From positions 806,001 through 870,000 of the forward strand of contig CAVSUB010000001.1 in the NCBI GenBank assembly GCA_963730995.1: 64,000 bases of DNA. Reading direction: 5' to 3'. The notes under the pieces are model-generated. The model ran no database searches and was not told where the DNA came from. It was given only the letters and a program-made list of their open reading frames with translations. Positions 38,874 through 48,747 of this stretch are shown here, one piece after another. A program made the translations under genes and the position numbers. Positions within the stretch are counted from its first letter, which is position 1, and each line of letters starts with the position of its first letter. This DNA comes from CAVSUB01 sp963730995. Its GTDB lineage: Bacteria > Acidobacteriota > Vicinamibacteria > Vicinamibacterales > 2-12-FULL-66-21.

Positions 38874-38896
38874 GACAACCTGTGCGCCCGGCCCGT

Positions 38897-39481
38897 CTAC
38901 TTCTTGATCGGATACTCGCGCATCGAGCGCGAGGTTGAGCTCGAGGACGTTCACGCCAGGCTCGCCAAAGAAACCGAGCTGTCTGCCGGCGGTGTTGGCT
39001 GTCGACGAGGCGTCGGACGTCCGCTTCCGCGATGCCGCGCTCGCGGGCCACGCGCGGCACCTGGAAGTCGGCGGCGGCGGGCGAGATGTGCGGATCGAAC
39101 CCGGACGCCGACGTCGTCACCAGATCGATCGGCACCGGCGGCGTTCGGATTCTCCTTGCGCGCCGCCTCGACGTTCGCCTTGACGGCGTCGATCAGCTTC
39201 TTGTTCGTCGGGCCCAACTGGGTGCCTGCCGAATTGGCCGCGTCGTAGCCCGTGCCGGCGGCCGACGGTCTCGGACGAAAGTAGCCCGGCGACGAGAATC
39301 CCTGGGCGATGATTCTCGACCCGATCACCTTCCCGTTCTTCGTGATCAGCTGACCGTTGGCCTTGTCCGGGAACGCCACCTGGGCGATGCCCGTGATCGC
39401 GAGTGGATAGATGACGCCGAGGATCACCGTGGTGACGATGGTCATCAGCACGGCGGTGACGAGGTTGCGATTGATGTTCAT
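38897..39481 (-). CDS. kdpC: KdpC, potassium-transporting ATPase subunit C (three frameshifts)
   Basis: About 194 residues. The membrane-anchored N-terminus ('LVTAVLMTIVTTVILGVIYPLAITGIAQ') and the conserved 'KVIGSRIIAQGF' and 'YFRPRPSAAGTGYDAANSAG' are in the first frame. Shifts near 39132, 38990 and 38912, each explained by one extra base, then reveal 'PIDLVTTSASGFDPHISPAAA', 'GRQLGFFGEPGVNVLELNLALD' and the typical 'YPIKK' end at TAG 38897. KdpC stabilises ATP binding to KdpB in the Kdp complex. ATG 39481 has CGGAG eight bases upstream and lies 38 bp after the kdpB stop. Confidence 0.85.
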
Positions 39482-39519
39482 GACTGTTCTCCGAGCGGGC
39501 CCGCATCCGCCGCTGATGA

Positions 39520-41616
39520 CTACGCCAGCCCGAGCGCCGTGATCACGACGTCGATGGCCTTGATCCCGATGAACGGGATGATGACGCCGCCGACGCCGTA
39601 GATGAGAAGGTTCCGCCGCAGAAGCGCCGCAGCGCCTTCAGGCCGGTACCGGATGCCGCGCAGCGCCAGCGGCACCAGCGCCACGATGACGAGCGCGTTG
39701 AAGATGACGGCCGACAGGATCGCCGACTGCGGTGTGCGCAGTCCCATGATGTTCAGCGCGCCGAGCATCGGGAACGTCGCCAGGAACATCGCCGGGATGA
39801 TCGCGAAGTACTTCGCGACGTCGTTCGCGATCGAGAATGTCGTCAGCGCGCCGCGGGTGATCAGCAGCTGCTTGCCGATCTCCACGATCTCGATGAGCTT
39901 CGTCGGATTCGAGTCGAGGTCGACCATGTTGCCGGCCTCTTTGGCGGCCTGCGTGCCGGTGTTCATGGCCACGCCGACGTCGGCCTGCGCCAGCGCCGGG
40001 GAATCGTTGGTCCCGTCGCCCGTCATCGCCACCAGCTTCCCGTCGGCCTGCTCGCGCTTGATGAGCGCCATCTTGTCCTCGGGCGTGGCCTGGGCCAGGA
40101 AGTCGTCCACACCCGCTTCGGCCGCGATCGCGGCGGCCGTCGAGCGGGTTGTCGCCGGTGATCATCACCGTCTTGATCCCCATGGCGCGCAGGTGCGCGA
40201 AGCGCTCGCGGATGCCCCCCTTGACGATGTCCTTCAGATGAATGACGCCGAGCGCATGCGTCCCCTCGGCGACGACGAGCGGCGTGCCGCCGGCACGGGC
40301 GATGCGGCTCACGATGCCGGCGAGCTCCGCGAGGCACCGTGCCGCCCCTCGAGACGATCCACTGTTCGATGGACTCGGCGGCACCCTTGCGGATCTCGCG
40401 AATTGCGCCATCGTCAGCGGCCTGAGCGGAGCCCGCCATCACGAGGGCGCCGCGCTGCACGTGCAGGTCGACGCCGGACATCCGCGTCTGCGCTGTGAAC
40501 GGGACGAACGTCGCGTGCTGCGGCGACAGCTCGCGTCCACGGAGTCCGTACTTCTCCTTCGCCAGCACGACGATCGATCGACCCTCCGGCGTTTCGTCCG
40601 GCAAGGACGCCAGTTGCGCCGCGTCGGCCACCGTCGCGTCGCTGATGCCTGGCAGCGGAACGAACTCGGTCGCCTGACGGTTGCCGAGCGTGATCGTCCC
40701 GGTCTTGTCCAGCAGCAGCGTGTGGACGTCGCCGGCGGCTTCGACCGCGCGCCCCGACATCGCCAGGACGTTGTGCTGCACCAGCCGGTCCATGCCGGCG
40801 ATGCCGATCGCCGACAGCAGGCCGCCGATCGTCGTCGGGATCAGACACACGAGCAGCGAGACCAGCACGAACACCGATTGCGGCGCGCCCGAGTAGATCG
40901 CAAACGGCTGCAGGGTGACGACGGCGATCAGGAAGACGATCGTCAGCCCGGCCAGGAGGATGTTGAGCGCGATCTCGTTCGGCGTCTTCTGGCGCTCGGC
41001 GCCCTTCGACGAGCGCGATCATCCGGTCGAGGAACGTCTCGCCCGGATTGGCCGTCACCTGGATCCGGATCCAGTCCGACAGCACCTTGGTGCCGCCGGT
41101 CACCGCCGAGCGGTCGCCGCCGGACTCGCGGATGACCGGCGCCGACTCGCCGGTGATGGCGCTCTCATCGACTGACGCGACGCCTTCGATGATGTCGCCG
41201 TCGGCCGGAATCACCTCGCCCGCCGTCACGCGGACGATGTCTCCCTTGCGGAGCTCCGGGGCCGGCACGACCTCGTAGGTCCCGTCCGGACGCTCCCGGC
41301 TGGCGACCGTCTCGGTCTTCGCGCGCCGCAGCGTGTCCGCCTGCGCCTTGCCGCGCCCCTCGGCCATCGCCTCCGCGAAGTTGGCAAACAGCACGGTGAT
41401 CCAGAGCCAGAAGGTGATCTGCAGCTCGAAGCCGAGCCCGCCGCCGCCGGTGGCGGCGTCGTACACGAGCCGAAGCGTGGTCAGCACGCTCCCCACTTCG
41501 ACGACGAACATCACCGGATTCTTCGCCATCGTGCGTGGATGGAGCTTGCGGAACGAGTCGCCGATCGCGCGCTGCACGATCTGCGGGTTCCAGATCGATT
41601 GTGTGTGTGTGGCCAT
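39520..41616 (-). CDS. kdpB: KdpB, potassium-transporting P-type ATPase catalytic subunit (three frameshifts)
   Basis: About 698 residues, normal for KdpB. Motifs are 'ASVDESAITGESAPVIRESGG' (actuator), the phosphorylation motif DKTGT in 'HTLLLDKTGTITLGNRQA', 'EGTHALGVIHLKDIVKGGI', and the hinge 'VAMTGDGTNDSPALAQADVG'. Membrane segments frame these ('FVLVSLLVCLIPTTIGGLLSAIG'). Frame breaks lie near 41008, 40345 and 40142. It hydrolyses ATP to drive K+ uptake through KdpA. Its ATG (41616) overlaps the kdpA stop (TAATG). The gene looks complete apart from the shifts. Confidence 0.92.
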
Positions 41617-43401
41617 TAGAACACCTGCCCCGCGTTCATCATGAAGTGCTCGACGATCGGGCCGAGGCTGAGCGCGGGAAAGAACGTCAGCGCGCCGACG
41701 ATGACGATGACGCCCGACCAGCAGCGCGCGAAAAGAGCGGCGTCGTGACGGGGAACGTGCCGAGCGACGCCGGAACCAGCTTCTTGCGGCTCAGACTGCC
41801 GGCGATCGCCAGCGGCGGGATGATCATGAAGAACCGCCCGAACAGCATCGTCACGCCGAGCGTCGTGTTGTACCAATTGGTGTTGACGCTAGATGCCGCC
41901 GAATGCCGAGCCGTTGTTGGCGGCCGCCGACGAGTAGGCGTAGAGGATCTCGGACAGCCCGTGCGGGCCCGGGTTGAAGATGCTCGACGTGCCGAAGCCC
42001 GGCGACACCGAGGAAATCGCCGTGAACGTCAGAATCAGCAGCGAGAAGATGAGCACGGTCAGCATCGCCATCTGGACCTCGAACGCCTGAATCTTCTTGC
42101 CGAGATACTCGGGGGTTCGGCCGACCATCAGGCCCGCGATGAACACCGACAGGATGATGTAGACCAGCACGCCGTACATGCCGGCGCCGACACCGCCGAA
42201 GACCACTTCGCTCAACTGGATGTTCGCCAGCGGCACGAGCCCGCCGAGCGGCGTGAAGGAGTCGTGCCAGCCGTTGATCGCGCCGCAGCTCGCGTCGGTG
42301 GTCACCGTCGCGAAGAGCGCGGAGTTGGCGATGCCGAACCGGACCTCCTTGCCTTCCATGTTGCCGCCGGACGACATCGCCGTCACCGTCTGATCGGCGC
42401 CTGCCGCGGTCAGCAGCGGGTTGCCGCGCGCTTCCGCCCAGTACGCGACCGTGGTGCCTGCCAGAAAGAGGAACGCCATCGCGGCCCAGACCGCCCAGCC
42501 GTGCCGCGGCGAACCGGTCATCGAACCGAGCGTGTAGGTGAGGCCTGCCGAGATCGCGAAGATGCCGAACATCTCCAGGAAGTTCGTGAGCGGCGTCGGG
42601 TTCTCGAACGGGTGCGCGCTGTTCGCGTTCATGAAGCCGCCGCCGTTCGTGCCGAACTGCTTGATGATCTCCTGCGACGCCACCGGGCCCTGCGCGATCG
42701 TCTGCTCGCGCACGACGGTCGTCTGCGGCTTCCCGTCGGAACCTGCGGTCGTGACCGTCTGCGGATCGATCACCGCGGCCTTGTCGTACGGCCTGAGGTT
42801 CTGCACGACGCCCTGCGAGACGAGGAACAGGGCGCCGACGATCGAGATCGGCAGCAGCACCCAGAGGGACGCGCGCGTCAGGTCCACCCAGAAGTTGCCG
42901 AGGGTGTCTTTCTCCTTCTGGGCGATGCCGCGGATGAACGCGATGGCGACGGAGATGCCGACTGCAGCCGACACGAAGTTGTGATAGGCGAGGCCGGCCA
43001 TCTGCGTGAAATAGCTCATCGTCGTCTCGCCGCCGTACGCCTGCCAGTTGGTGTTGGTCGTGAACGACGCCGCGGTGTTGAACGCGAGCGCCGGCGCGAC
43101 CGCGCCGAATCCCTGCGGATTGAACGGCAGCACCTGCTGCAGCCGCTGCATCGCGTACAGCACGAGCATCGACACGACGCCAAACAGCAGCACCGCGACG
43201 GCGTACTCCGTCCAGCGCATACCGCGGGTCTCGTCGACGCCGGTCAGGCGGTAGGTCAGGCGTTCGACTGGCCGCAGGATCGGGTCCAGCCAGGTGCGTT
43301 GACCCGTGAAGACGCGGGCCATGTAGGCACCCGATGACCGGCGTCACCAGAAAGATGGCGAGCAGAAAGAACAGAATCTGCAGCCAGCCGTTGAGAGTCA
43401 T
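41616..43401 (-). CDS. kdpA: KdpA, potassium channel-like subunit (about three frameshifts)
   Basis: About 595 residues. It begins 'MTLNGWLQILFFLLAIFLV' at ATG 43401; one extra base near 43327 shifts into the main frame with 'WTEYAVAVLLFG', 'FNTAASFTTNTNWQAYGGE', 'QFGTNGGGFMNANSAHPFENPT' and 'SSVSPGFGTSSIFNPGPHG'. These are the selectivity-filter-like P-loops of KdpA. Further shifts near 41888 and 41727 lead to 'LGVTMLFGRFFMIIPPLAIAGSL' and the C-terminal 'SLGPIVEHFMMNAGQVF'. Its stop overlaps the kdpB start. ATG 43401 lies one base past the kdpF stop. Confidence 0.9.
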
Positions 43402-43402
43402 G

Positions 43403-43492
43403 TCAGAACTTCTCCGGTTTCAACATCGCGAGAATCAGGTAAGCCAGCAGCGCGACGCTGACGAGCAGGCCGATCACGGAATCCATACCCAC
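43403..43492 (-). CDS. kdpF: KdpF small membrane subunit
   Basis: A tiny single-span peptide ('SVIGLLVSVALLAYLILAMLKP', ending EKF), the KdpF pattern exactly, placed directly before kdpA as in other kdpFABC operons. GTG 43492 is chosen because GAGG lies six bases upstream; ATG 43486 is an alternative giving 27 residues. KdpF lies in the membrane and stabilises the KdpABC complex. Confidence 0.85.
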   Translation of the reverse strand: MGMDSVIGLLVSVALLAYLILAMLKPEKF

Positions 43493-43500
43493 GTGTCACC

Positions 43501-43590
43501 TCACTTCATCAGCCGGTCGCAGGCGGCCACGTAGCCAATGCTCACGACAAAGAAGAGGATCGCGATACCGACGAATACGAGATCGAGCAC
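43501..43590 (-). CDS. Small single-span membrane protein of kdp operon
   Basis: A 29-residue peptide ('LDLVFVGIAILFFVVSIGYVAACDRLMK') from GTG 43590 with GAGG six bases upstream; ATG 43602 in the same frame would add four residues. It is the first gene after the KdpE-type promoter and precedes kdpF by 8 to 14 bases. Short proteins with a central membrane span and a '[YW]V..C[DE]RL' end occur at this place in other kdp operons; the function is unknown. Easily missed because of its size. Confidence 0.7.
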   Translation of the reverse strand: MLDLVFVGIAILFFVVSIGYVAACDRLMK

Positions 43591-43643
43591 AGGCCACCTC
43601 ATTAGTTGGCTCTGCCGGGACAATTCGGCCGCCCTTCCGGAAC

Positions 43644-43701
43644 AGCATAGAAAAGTCGGCCTGAGTTCTGGCTGAGAAGTGCCTGAAGAATCCCTGAGAG
43701 G
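43644..43701 (-). promoter_or_regulatory. kdpFABC promoter with four 11-bp direct repeats (probable KdpE box)
   Basis: On the minus strand four units lie exactly 11 bases apart: CCTCTCAGGGA, TTCTTCAGGCA, CTTCTCAGCCA, GAACTCAGGCC (43701 down to 43658). A TATGCT -10 box lies at 43644-43649 with no good -35 box, as at activator-dependent promoters. Eleven-base direct repeats suit OmpR/PhoB-type regulators such as KdpE, which is encoded directly upstream. Confidence 0.65.
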
Positions 43702-43702
43702 G

Positions 43703-44413
43703 CTATTTCGCGGTATCGGGCTCGCTGGTCGAAAACCGGTAGCCCACCCATGGCTCGCTCAGGATGTACTGCGGGTTCGCCGGATCGGGCTCGACCTTCT
43801 TGCGCAACTGGGCGACGAGCGTCCAGAGATGCTCGGTCTGTTCAACGGCGTTCGCTCCCCAGATGGCCTTCAGGATCGTCCGGTGGGTCAGCACGCGATC
43901 GTGGTTTCGAGCAAGCAGGGACAGCAGCTCGAACTCTTTGGGTGTCAGCCGGATCTCGGCGTCGTCTTTGAGCACGCGGCGCCTGTCATAGTCAATCGCG
44001 AGATCACCGGCGCGAAGGAGCCCGGTCTCGGCATCCTCGGTCGAGATGATGCGGCGGAGCGCCACGCGGATGCGAGCCAGGAGTTCTTCCGGACCAAACG
44101 GCTTCGTGACGTAGTCGTCTGCGCCGAGATCGAGCGCGTTGACCTTGTCGGCCTCGGCGCCGCGCGCCGAGAGCACGACAATTGGAACTCCGGACGTTGC
44201 CCGGATGCGCCGGCACACCTCTGTGCCTTCCAGGTCAGGGAGACCGAGATCGAGGACGATCAGATCCGGCGGGTGCGCAGCGGCCATGCTCAGCGCGTCG
44301 GCGCCAGTCCCGGCGATCTCGACCTCGTACCCGCGCGAGCGCAGCAGCGGGCCAACGGCGCGCTGAATCGCTATCTCGTCGTCGACGAGCAGGATGCGCG
44401 ATCGCGGCGTCAT
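43703..44413 (-). CDS. kdpE: KdpE, OmpR-family response regulator
   Basis: 236 residues. Receiver domain with D55 in 'DLIVLDLGLPDLEG' and 'SARGAEADKVNALDLGADDYVTKPFGPEELLARI', then the winged helix with 'EIRLTPKEFELLSLLARNHDRVLTHRTILKAIWG' and 'YILSEPWVGYRF', both strongly KdpE-like. KdpE activates kdpFABC under potassium limitation or osmotic stress. Its ATG overlaps the stop of the kinase gene (ATGA), and its stop lies one base before the 11-bp repeat block of the kdp promoter. Confidence 0.92.
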   Translation of the reverse strand: MTPRSRILLVDDEIAIQRAVGPLLRSRGYEVEIAGTGADALSMAAAHPPDLIVLDLGLPDLEGTEVCRRIRATSGVPIVVLSARGAEADKVNALDLGADDYVTKPFGPEELLARIRVALRRIISTEDAETGLLRAGDLAIDYDRRRVLKDDAEIRLTPKEFELLSLLARNHDRVLTHRTILKAIWGANAVEQTEHLWTLVAQLRKKVEPDPANPQYILSEPWVGYRFSTSEPDTAK

Positions 44414-45934
44414 GCAATCGGTGAGAGTGCCGGCGCCGCTTCCTTGACCGGCGCCGGAACGACGACGGTGAACTGGGCGCCGCCGTCCTGGCAATTCTCC
44501 GCCCAGACGCGGCCCTGTTCGCACGGCCAGCAGGCCCCTGGCGATCCACAGGCCCATGCCCGTGCCCGAGGCCCGCGCCTTCGCCGCGTCTCCACGGTAG
44601 AACCGCTCGAACAGGTGGGGCAGGTCGGCCGGCGCGATGCCAGGGCCGTGGTCGCGGATCGCGATCGACAGGCCGTCGCCCGTCAGCGATGCGTGGACGT
44701 CGATCGTCGAGCCCTCCGGCGCGTACTGAGCCGCGTTCTCCAGCAGATGGGCAAGGGCCGTGGCGGTCAGGCGCGGGTCGAGCCGGACGGGCACGTCCGG
44801 ATCGACCTCGACTACGAGCTTGTGCCGGCGCAGCGTGTGGTCCACCTGGTCACGCGCGGCGGCGATGATTTCGGAGGGATGCGCCCAGCGGGAATCAGTG
44901 GCGATGGCGCCGGAATCGATTCGGGCCATCTCCAGGATGTTCTGGAACAGGCGGGTCAGGCGTTCGACCTCGGAGAGGATCAGCTCACTCTGTTCCCGTC
45001 TGTCTTCGGCCGTCAAAGACGGCGCCTGAACGTTTGTCGCCGCGACGCGAATTGCCGTGAGCGGAGTCCGGAGGTCGTGTCCAATCGAGGCCAGCAGCGC
45101 CGTCTTCAACTGCTCGCTCTGCCGTGTCAGCTCTCCCGCCTTGCGCTCTTCGAGAAACTGCGCACGTTCGATCGCAATCGCGACGACCCCTCCGAGGGCG
45201 TCGAGCGTACCCGCTTCGATGGGACGGCCTGCCGCCGCCAACAGGCCGATCGGCCTGGTGCCGACCCGCAGCGGTACGAGGCGAATCGTGTGACCGTCGA
45301 GCTCGATCGTTCGGTGACCGGAATACGTCCGGGCGTACGCATCGAATTCGAGGGTCGTCTGGGCTGTCGCAAGTGCCATCGCCAGTTGACGGTGCTCTAT
45401 GGCGATCGACTCCGTGCCACCCTCGAACAGGTCCCAATCGCCCGCCCTTGGAAGCGCAATGGCCACCGACTCCAGGTCGAATCGACGAGCAATGGCTCGC
45501 GACAGCATCGAGATCGCGTCGCGACTCTCAGTGATGACGAGGACGTCACGGCTCAAGTCGAAGAGCCGCGCCAGCTCGCCCCGACGTCCCTCGGCTTCTC
45601 TCGCTCGCGCACGCGCCACGGCCGACAGATTGCTGGCCACGAGACTGACGGCCAGGAACGCGAACAGCGCTACCCAGTTTTGCGGGTCGGCAATCGTAAA
45701 CGTCCCGACTGGCGGCAGGAAAGCGAAGTTGAAAAAGAGCACAGCGATCACGGAGGTCGCAACCGCGACCCGCAGCCGCGACCTAGTGGCGACCACGAGC
45801 ACAATCAGCAGGAACGTAGTCGAAACGGTCGCCGCATTCGATACGTGCAGCCACTTCACATAGACGAGTGTGACGAGCGCAACGGCACCGACTCCGGCCC
45901 CCAGCCGTGCCGCATCTGGCGAAACTCGAGCCAT
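44410..45934 (-). CDS. DUF4118-GAF sensor histidine kinase, KdpD C-terminal-half equivalent (one frameshift)
   Basis: About 507 residues. Membrane spans of the DUF4118 module ('TFLLIVLVVATRSRLRVAVA', 'VIAVLFFNFAFLPP') are followed by a GAF-like region, HisKA with H286 in 'LLASIGHDLRTPLTAIR' and HATPase with 'HLLENAAQYAP', 'DHGPGIAPADLPHLFERFYRGD' and 'GTGMGLWIARGL'. One extra base near 44521 shifts the frame; the resolved end reads 'VWAENCQDGGAQFTVVVPAP'. This equals the membrane-kinase half of KdpD without its N-terminal sensor. Overlap with kdpE (ATGA) makes it the KdpE kinase. The missing sensor half is probably the protein at 36834-37982. Confidence 0.87.
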
Positions 45935-45953
45935 TCAGCGACATGATAGCAAT

Positions 45954-46065
45954 CTAGTAGGACGTAACGCCTGAATCAGTAGCAGCCGCTCCGTCGTCGC
46001 GGCTGAGAAATCGGGGCCGAAACCGACGACGACACGCTACTGAATCAGTAGATACAGTCCACTAG
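45954..46065 (+). repeat. Dispersed ~112-bp palindromic element, copy 3
   Basis: Runs from CTAGTAGGACG to CAGTCCACTAG with both terminal CTAG palindromes intact, CTGAATCAGTAGC on the left and GCTACTGAATCAG on the right. The right CTAG contains the stop codon of the minus-strand gene ending at 46062. The element starts 20 bp upstream of the DUF4118 kinase start, so it also sits in that promoter. Confidence 0.9.
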
Positions 46066-46622
46066 TGATGCTTCGATGGGGCGCCCGCGCACTTGACGTT
46101 GGGGTTCCAGTCGGCAAAAAGACCGCTCGGACTCGGCTCCCACGTCCAGACGTGGAGGTACCAGATGCCCAGGCGATCCGCCTTCTTGAGGGCTTGCCCC
46201 ATGATGCGCGGCGGCTCGGCGGCCGTCCAGGCGGGAATCGGGACGAGGAATTCGACGCCATTCAGTTTGAACGCGCCGTCCGGCTTCTTCTCGTAGACCA
46301 GCACCTCCGGATGGTCGACGTCGAGCGTCGTGTCGAGCAGTGCGTTGTTCTGAAAGTGGTAGCCCATCGCGCCCGCCGGTTGATATTCGACGCAGTCGCC
46401 GACGCGCTTGTAGCCGGCCGCTTCGGCTGCCTCGGTCGTCTTGAACCTGGCCGTCGCGTCACGAACCTTCGCGACGTCGCGATCGACGGCGTCGCCAAGC
46501 CCGCTTGGAAGGACGCCCGGCGCCTGGCTCATGTCCGTGGAGCGTGTTTGCGCCACGGCTGCGCACATGAACCCACAGATCACCACCAGCACTCCAGCCG
46601 TCCACGCACTCAATCGAGTCAT
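46062..46622 (-). CDS. Secreted hypothetical protein
   Basis: 186 residues from ATG 46622, with AAGGA seven bases upstream. A signal peptide ('WTAGVLVVICGFMCAAVAQT') precedes a globular domain with 'AGYKRVGDCVEYQPAGAMGYHF', 'LDVDHPEVLVYEKKPDGAFKL', 'GVEFLVPIPAW' and 'WYLHVWTWEPSPSGLFADWNP', a recognisable but unnamed conserved family. The tail 'APSKHH' is followed by TAG within the terminal CTAG of repeat copy 3. A histidine-rich end and conserved Tyr/His pairs could bind metal; that is speculation. It is divergent from the LytS-type kinase. Confidence 0.75.
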   Translation of the reverse strand: MTRLSAWTAGVLVVICGFMCAAVAQTRSTDMSQAPGVLPSGLGDAVDRDVAKVRDATARFKTTEAAEAAGYKRVGDCVEYQPAGAMGYHFQNNALLDTTLDVDHPEVLVYEKKPDGAFKLNGVEFLVPIPAWTAAEPPRIMGQALKKADRLGIWYLHVWTWEPSPSGLFADWNPNVKCAGAPSKHH

Positions 46623-46828
46623 GTCGTCATCCTTTCGGAATCGGTCCTCGTCTTCGGATGGCGGATCCTGGCGCGGCGGCGGAAAAGACCGACACGGGTT
46701 TTTGACGGACCGTTCCGCCGGCATGCCGAACTGGACCGAGACTCCGGCGAGCGCGGTTGGTCATCGCGGCAGGCCGCTTCGTCAAAAGCTGGCCCGGCTG
46801 AGGCCACCCACGGCAGAATGAAGCGGTG

Positions 46829-47989
46829 ATGTCGCCTCGCGTGCGTCAGCAGATCCGGCTGATAGCAGGAGTCTGGCTCGCCTGGACTATCGCCGGGCTG
46901 TTCTACATCACCCAGGACTCGGTGCCGCGGCTCTATCGAGGCCAGAGCGTGGCCTGGAAGTATGTGTTCGTCGGCTGGATGGCCGGCATGTACGTCTGCG
47001 CCGCGCTCACGCCGGCGCTCCTCTGGATCGGCGACCGGTGGCCGGTCGAGCGGCGCATCCCCTACGCGGGATTGCATCTCTGCTTCAGCGTTGTCTTCTC
47101 GATCCTGGCGACGGCGATAGAAGTCCCGGTGCTGCTGCTGCTCGGCGTCTTCCCGGCCGCGGCGCCGCCGCCGTCGATTGCCGCGGGCGTCAGAGTGATG
47201 CTGTCGTTCGGGATTCAGGGCGGTGTCATCCGATATTGGGCCGTGATCGCGCTCCAGGCCGTGTACCGGTCGCAAAAGAACGCCAAGATTCGCGAGCGCG
47301 AGGCATTCGAGCTGAGGGTGCAGGCATCCGAGCTCGTGCAGCAACTCACAACGGCGCAGCTGAGCGCCCTCAAGATGCAGCTGCAGCCGCACTTTCTCTT
47401 CAACACGCTCGGCGCCATCATCGTCTTGATCCAGCAGCAGAAAACGGCGCAGGCCGAAGCGATGGTCGCGAGGCTCGGCGATCTCCTTCGCCTCACGCTC
47501 GAAGACGTCGAGGCGCAGGAAGTGCCGCTGTGGCGCGAGCTGGAATTCCTGCGGCTGTACCTCTCGATCGAGCAGGTCCGGTTCGAGGACCGGCTGAGGG
47601 TGCGCATCACGCCGGCTCCCGCACTCTCCGACATCCTCGTGCCGCACATGGTGCTGCAGCCGATCGTCGAGAACGCCGTGCGCTATGGCCTCGGTCAGAG
47701 CGAGGAAGCGGTGACGATCGAAGTGGACGCGACGAGCGCGAACGGCTCGCTCGCGCTCGTCGTGTCGGATGACGGCCCGGGGCTTCGGTCGCCCATGCCT
47801 GGTCACTCCGGAATCGGGTTGACGAATACAAGGACCCGCCTGGCGCGGCTGTACGGCGATGGCGCGCATCTCGTCGTCGAGCAGGCGGCGGGCCGGGGCG
47901 TGCGTGTCACGATCACATTGCCGATCCGGACGGCGACCGAGGGCACCGACGCGACCTCGGAAGCGTCCAGGGAAGAACGATGCGATTGA
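46829..47989 (+). CDS. LytS/YehU-type sensor histidine kinase
   Basis: 386 residues. Four predicted membrane spans in the first ~150 residues ('LIAGVWLAWTIAGLFYITQ', 'YVFVGWMAGMYVCAAL', 'LHLCFSVVFSILATAIEVPVLLL', 'IRYWAVIALQAVY') are followed by a His_kinase (5TM-type) domain with 'LKMQLQPHFLFNTLGAI' carrying the phospho-acceptor His, and a HATPase with 'VLQPIVENAVRYG' and 'DDGPGL'. ATG 46829 is used; GTG 46826 is adjacent. It overlaps the next gene by 10 bp and is its signalling partner. Confidence 0.9.
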   Translation: MSPRVRQQIRLIAGVWLAWTIAGLFYITQDSVPRLYRGQSVAWKYVFVGWMAGMYVCAALTPALLWIGDRWPVERRIPYAGLHLCFSVVFSILATAIEVPVLLLLGVFPAAAPPPSIAAGVRVMLSFGIQGGVIRYWAVIALQAVYRSQKNAKIREREAFELRVQASELVQQLTTAQLSALKMQLQPHFLFNTLGAIIVLIQQQKTAQAEAMVARLGDLLRLTLEDVEAQEVPLWRELEFLRLYLSIEQVRFEDRLRVRITPAPALSDILVPHMVLQPIVENAVRYGLGQSEEAVTIEVDATSANGSLALVVSDDGPGLRSPMPGHSGIGLTNTRTRLARLYGDGAHLVVEQAAGRGVRVTITLPIRTATEGTDATSEASREERCD

Positions 47990-48747
47990 GGGTTCTCGTC
48001 GTGGACGACGAGCCGCTCGCGCGCGAAGGGATGAAGCGGCTGGCCGGCCGTCAACCGCAGGTCGAATCCGTCTCGGAAGCGCGAAACGGACGAGAGGCGG
48101 TGGCCCTCATTCGCGAGCAGAAGCCGGATCTGGTGCTCCTCGACGTGCAGATGCCACGAACCGACGGCTTTGCGGTCGTCCACGCCATTGGAGCCGAGCG
48201 TATGCCACCGGTGATCTTCGTGACCGCGCACGACCAGTATGCGATCCAGGCGTTCGAGATCGCGGCGATCGACTATCTGCTCAAGCCGGTCACGGAGGAG
48301 CGCTTTGCGCTCGCGTTCAAGCGAGCCGCAGGCAGGCTCCGAGGCGTGCCGCACGAGGAGGACACGCGACAGGTGCTCGCGATGCTCGATGCCGTCGCGA
48401 ATCCGCCGCGGAAGCTCGAGCGATTCGCGGTTCGATCCGGCGAGCGCACCATCTTCGTGCCGGTCGAGGAGGTAGACTGGATCGAAGCCTACCAGAACTA
48501 CGTCCGACTGCATGCGGGCCTGCCGACCCACCTGCTGCACGTGCCCATGAACACGATCGAGGCCGTGCTCGATTCCGACCGCTTCCTGCGCATCCATCGA
48601 TCGCACATCGTGAACGTCCGGCGCATCGCGCAGCTGTGGTCGATCGCGCACGGCCAGTATGTGATCGAGCTCAAGTCGGGGCAGCGCCTGCAATCGGGGC
48701 GCACCTACGGCGAGCGGATCCGCCTCGCGCTAACGAACCCGTTCTGA
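47980..48747 (+). CDS. LytTR-family response regulator
   Basis: 255 residues: receiver domain (D9/D10, D55 in 'LVLLDVQMPRTDG', K107-type lysine in 'AAIDYLLKPVTEE') and a LytTR DNA-binding domain ('VPVEEVDWIEAYQNYVRLH', 'FLRIHRSHIVNVRRI', 'LKSGQRLQSGRTYGERI'). It overlaps the LytS-like kinase gene by 10 bp, a typical coupled pair. Targets are not evident; the 279 bp after it (48748-49026) contain no recognisable gene or hairpin. Confidence 0.92.
   Translation: MRLRVLVVDDEPLAREGMKRLAGRQPQVESVSEARNGREAVALIREQKPDLVLLDVQMPRTDGFAVVHAIGAERMPPVIFVTAHDQYAIQAFEIAAIDYLLKPVTEERFALAFKRAAGRLRGVPHEEDTRQVLAMLDAVANPPRKLERFAVRSGERTIFVPVEEVDWIEAYQNYVRLHAGLPTHLLHVPMNTIEAVLDSDRFLRIHRSHIVNVRRIAQLWSIAHGQYVIELKSGQRLQSGRTYGERIRLALTNPF

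Noticed and set aside
38897..43401. kdpABC as pseudogenes
   Set aside because: All catalytic and filter motifs are present and each shift is one base; widespread identical-type shifts elsewhere favour sequence error.
41535..45946. Plus-strand frames of 600 and 755 codons across the kdp region
   Set aside because: Antisense to kdpA, kdpE and the kinase, whose conserved motifs are unmistakable on the minus strand.
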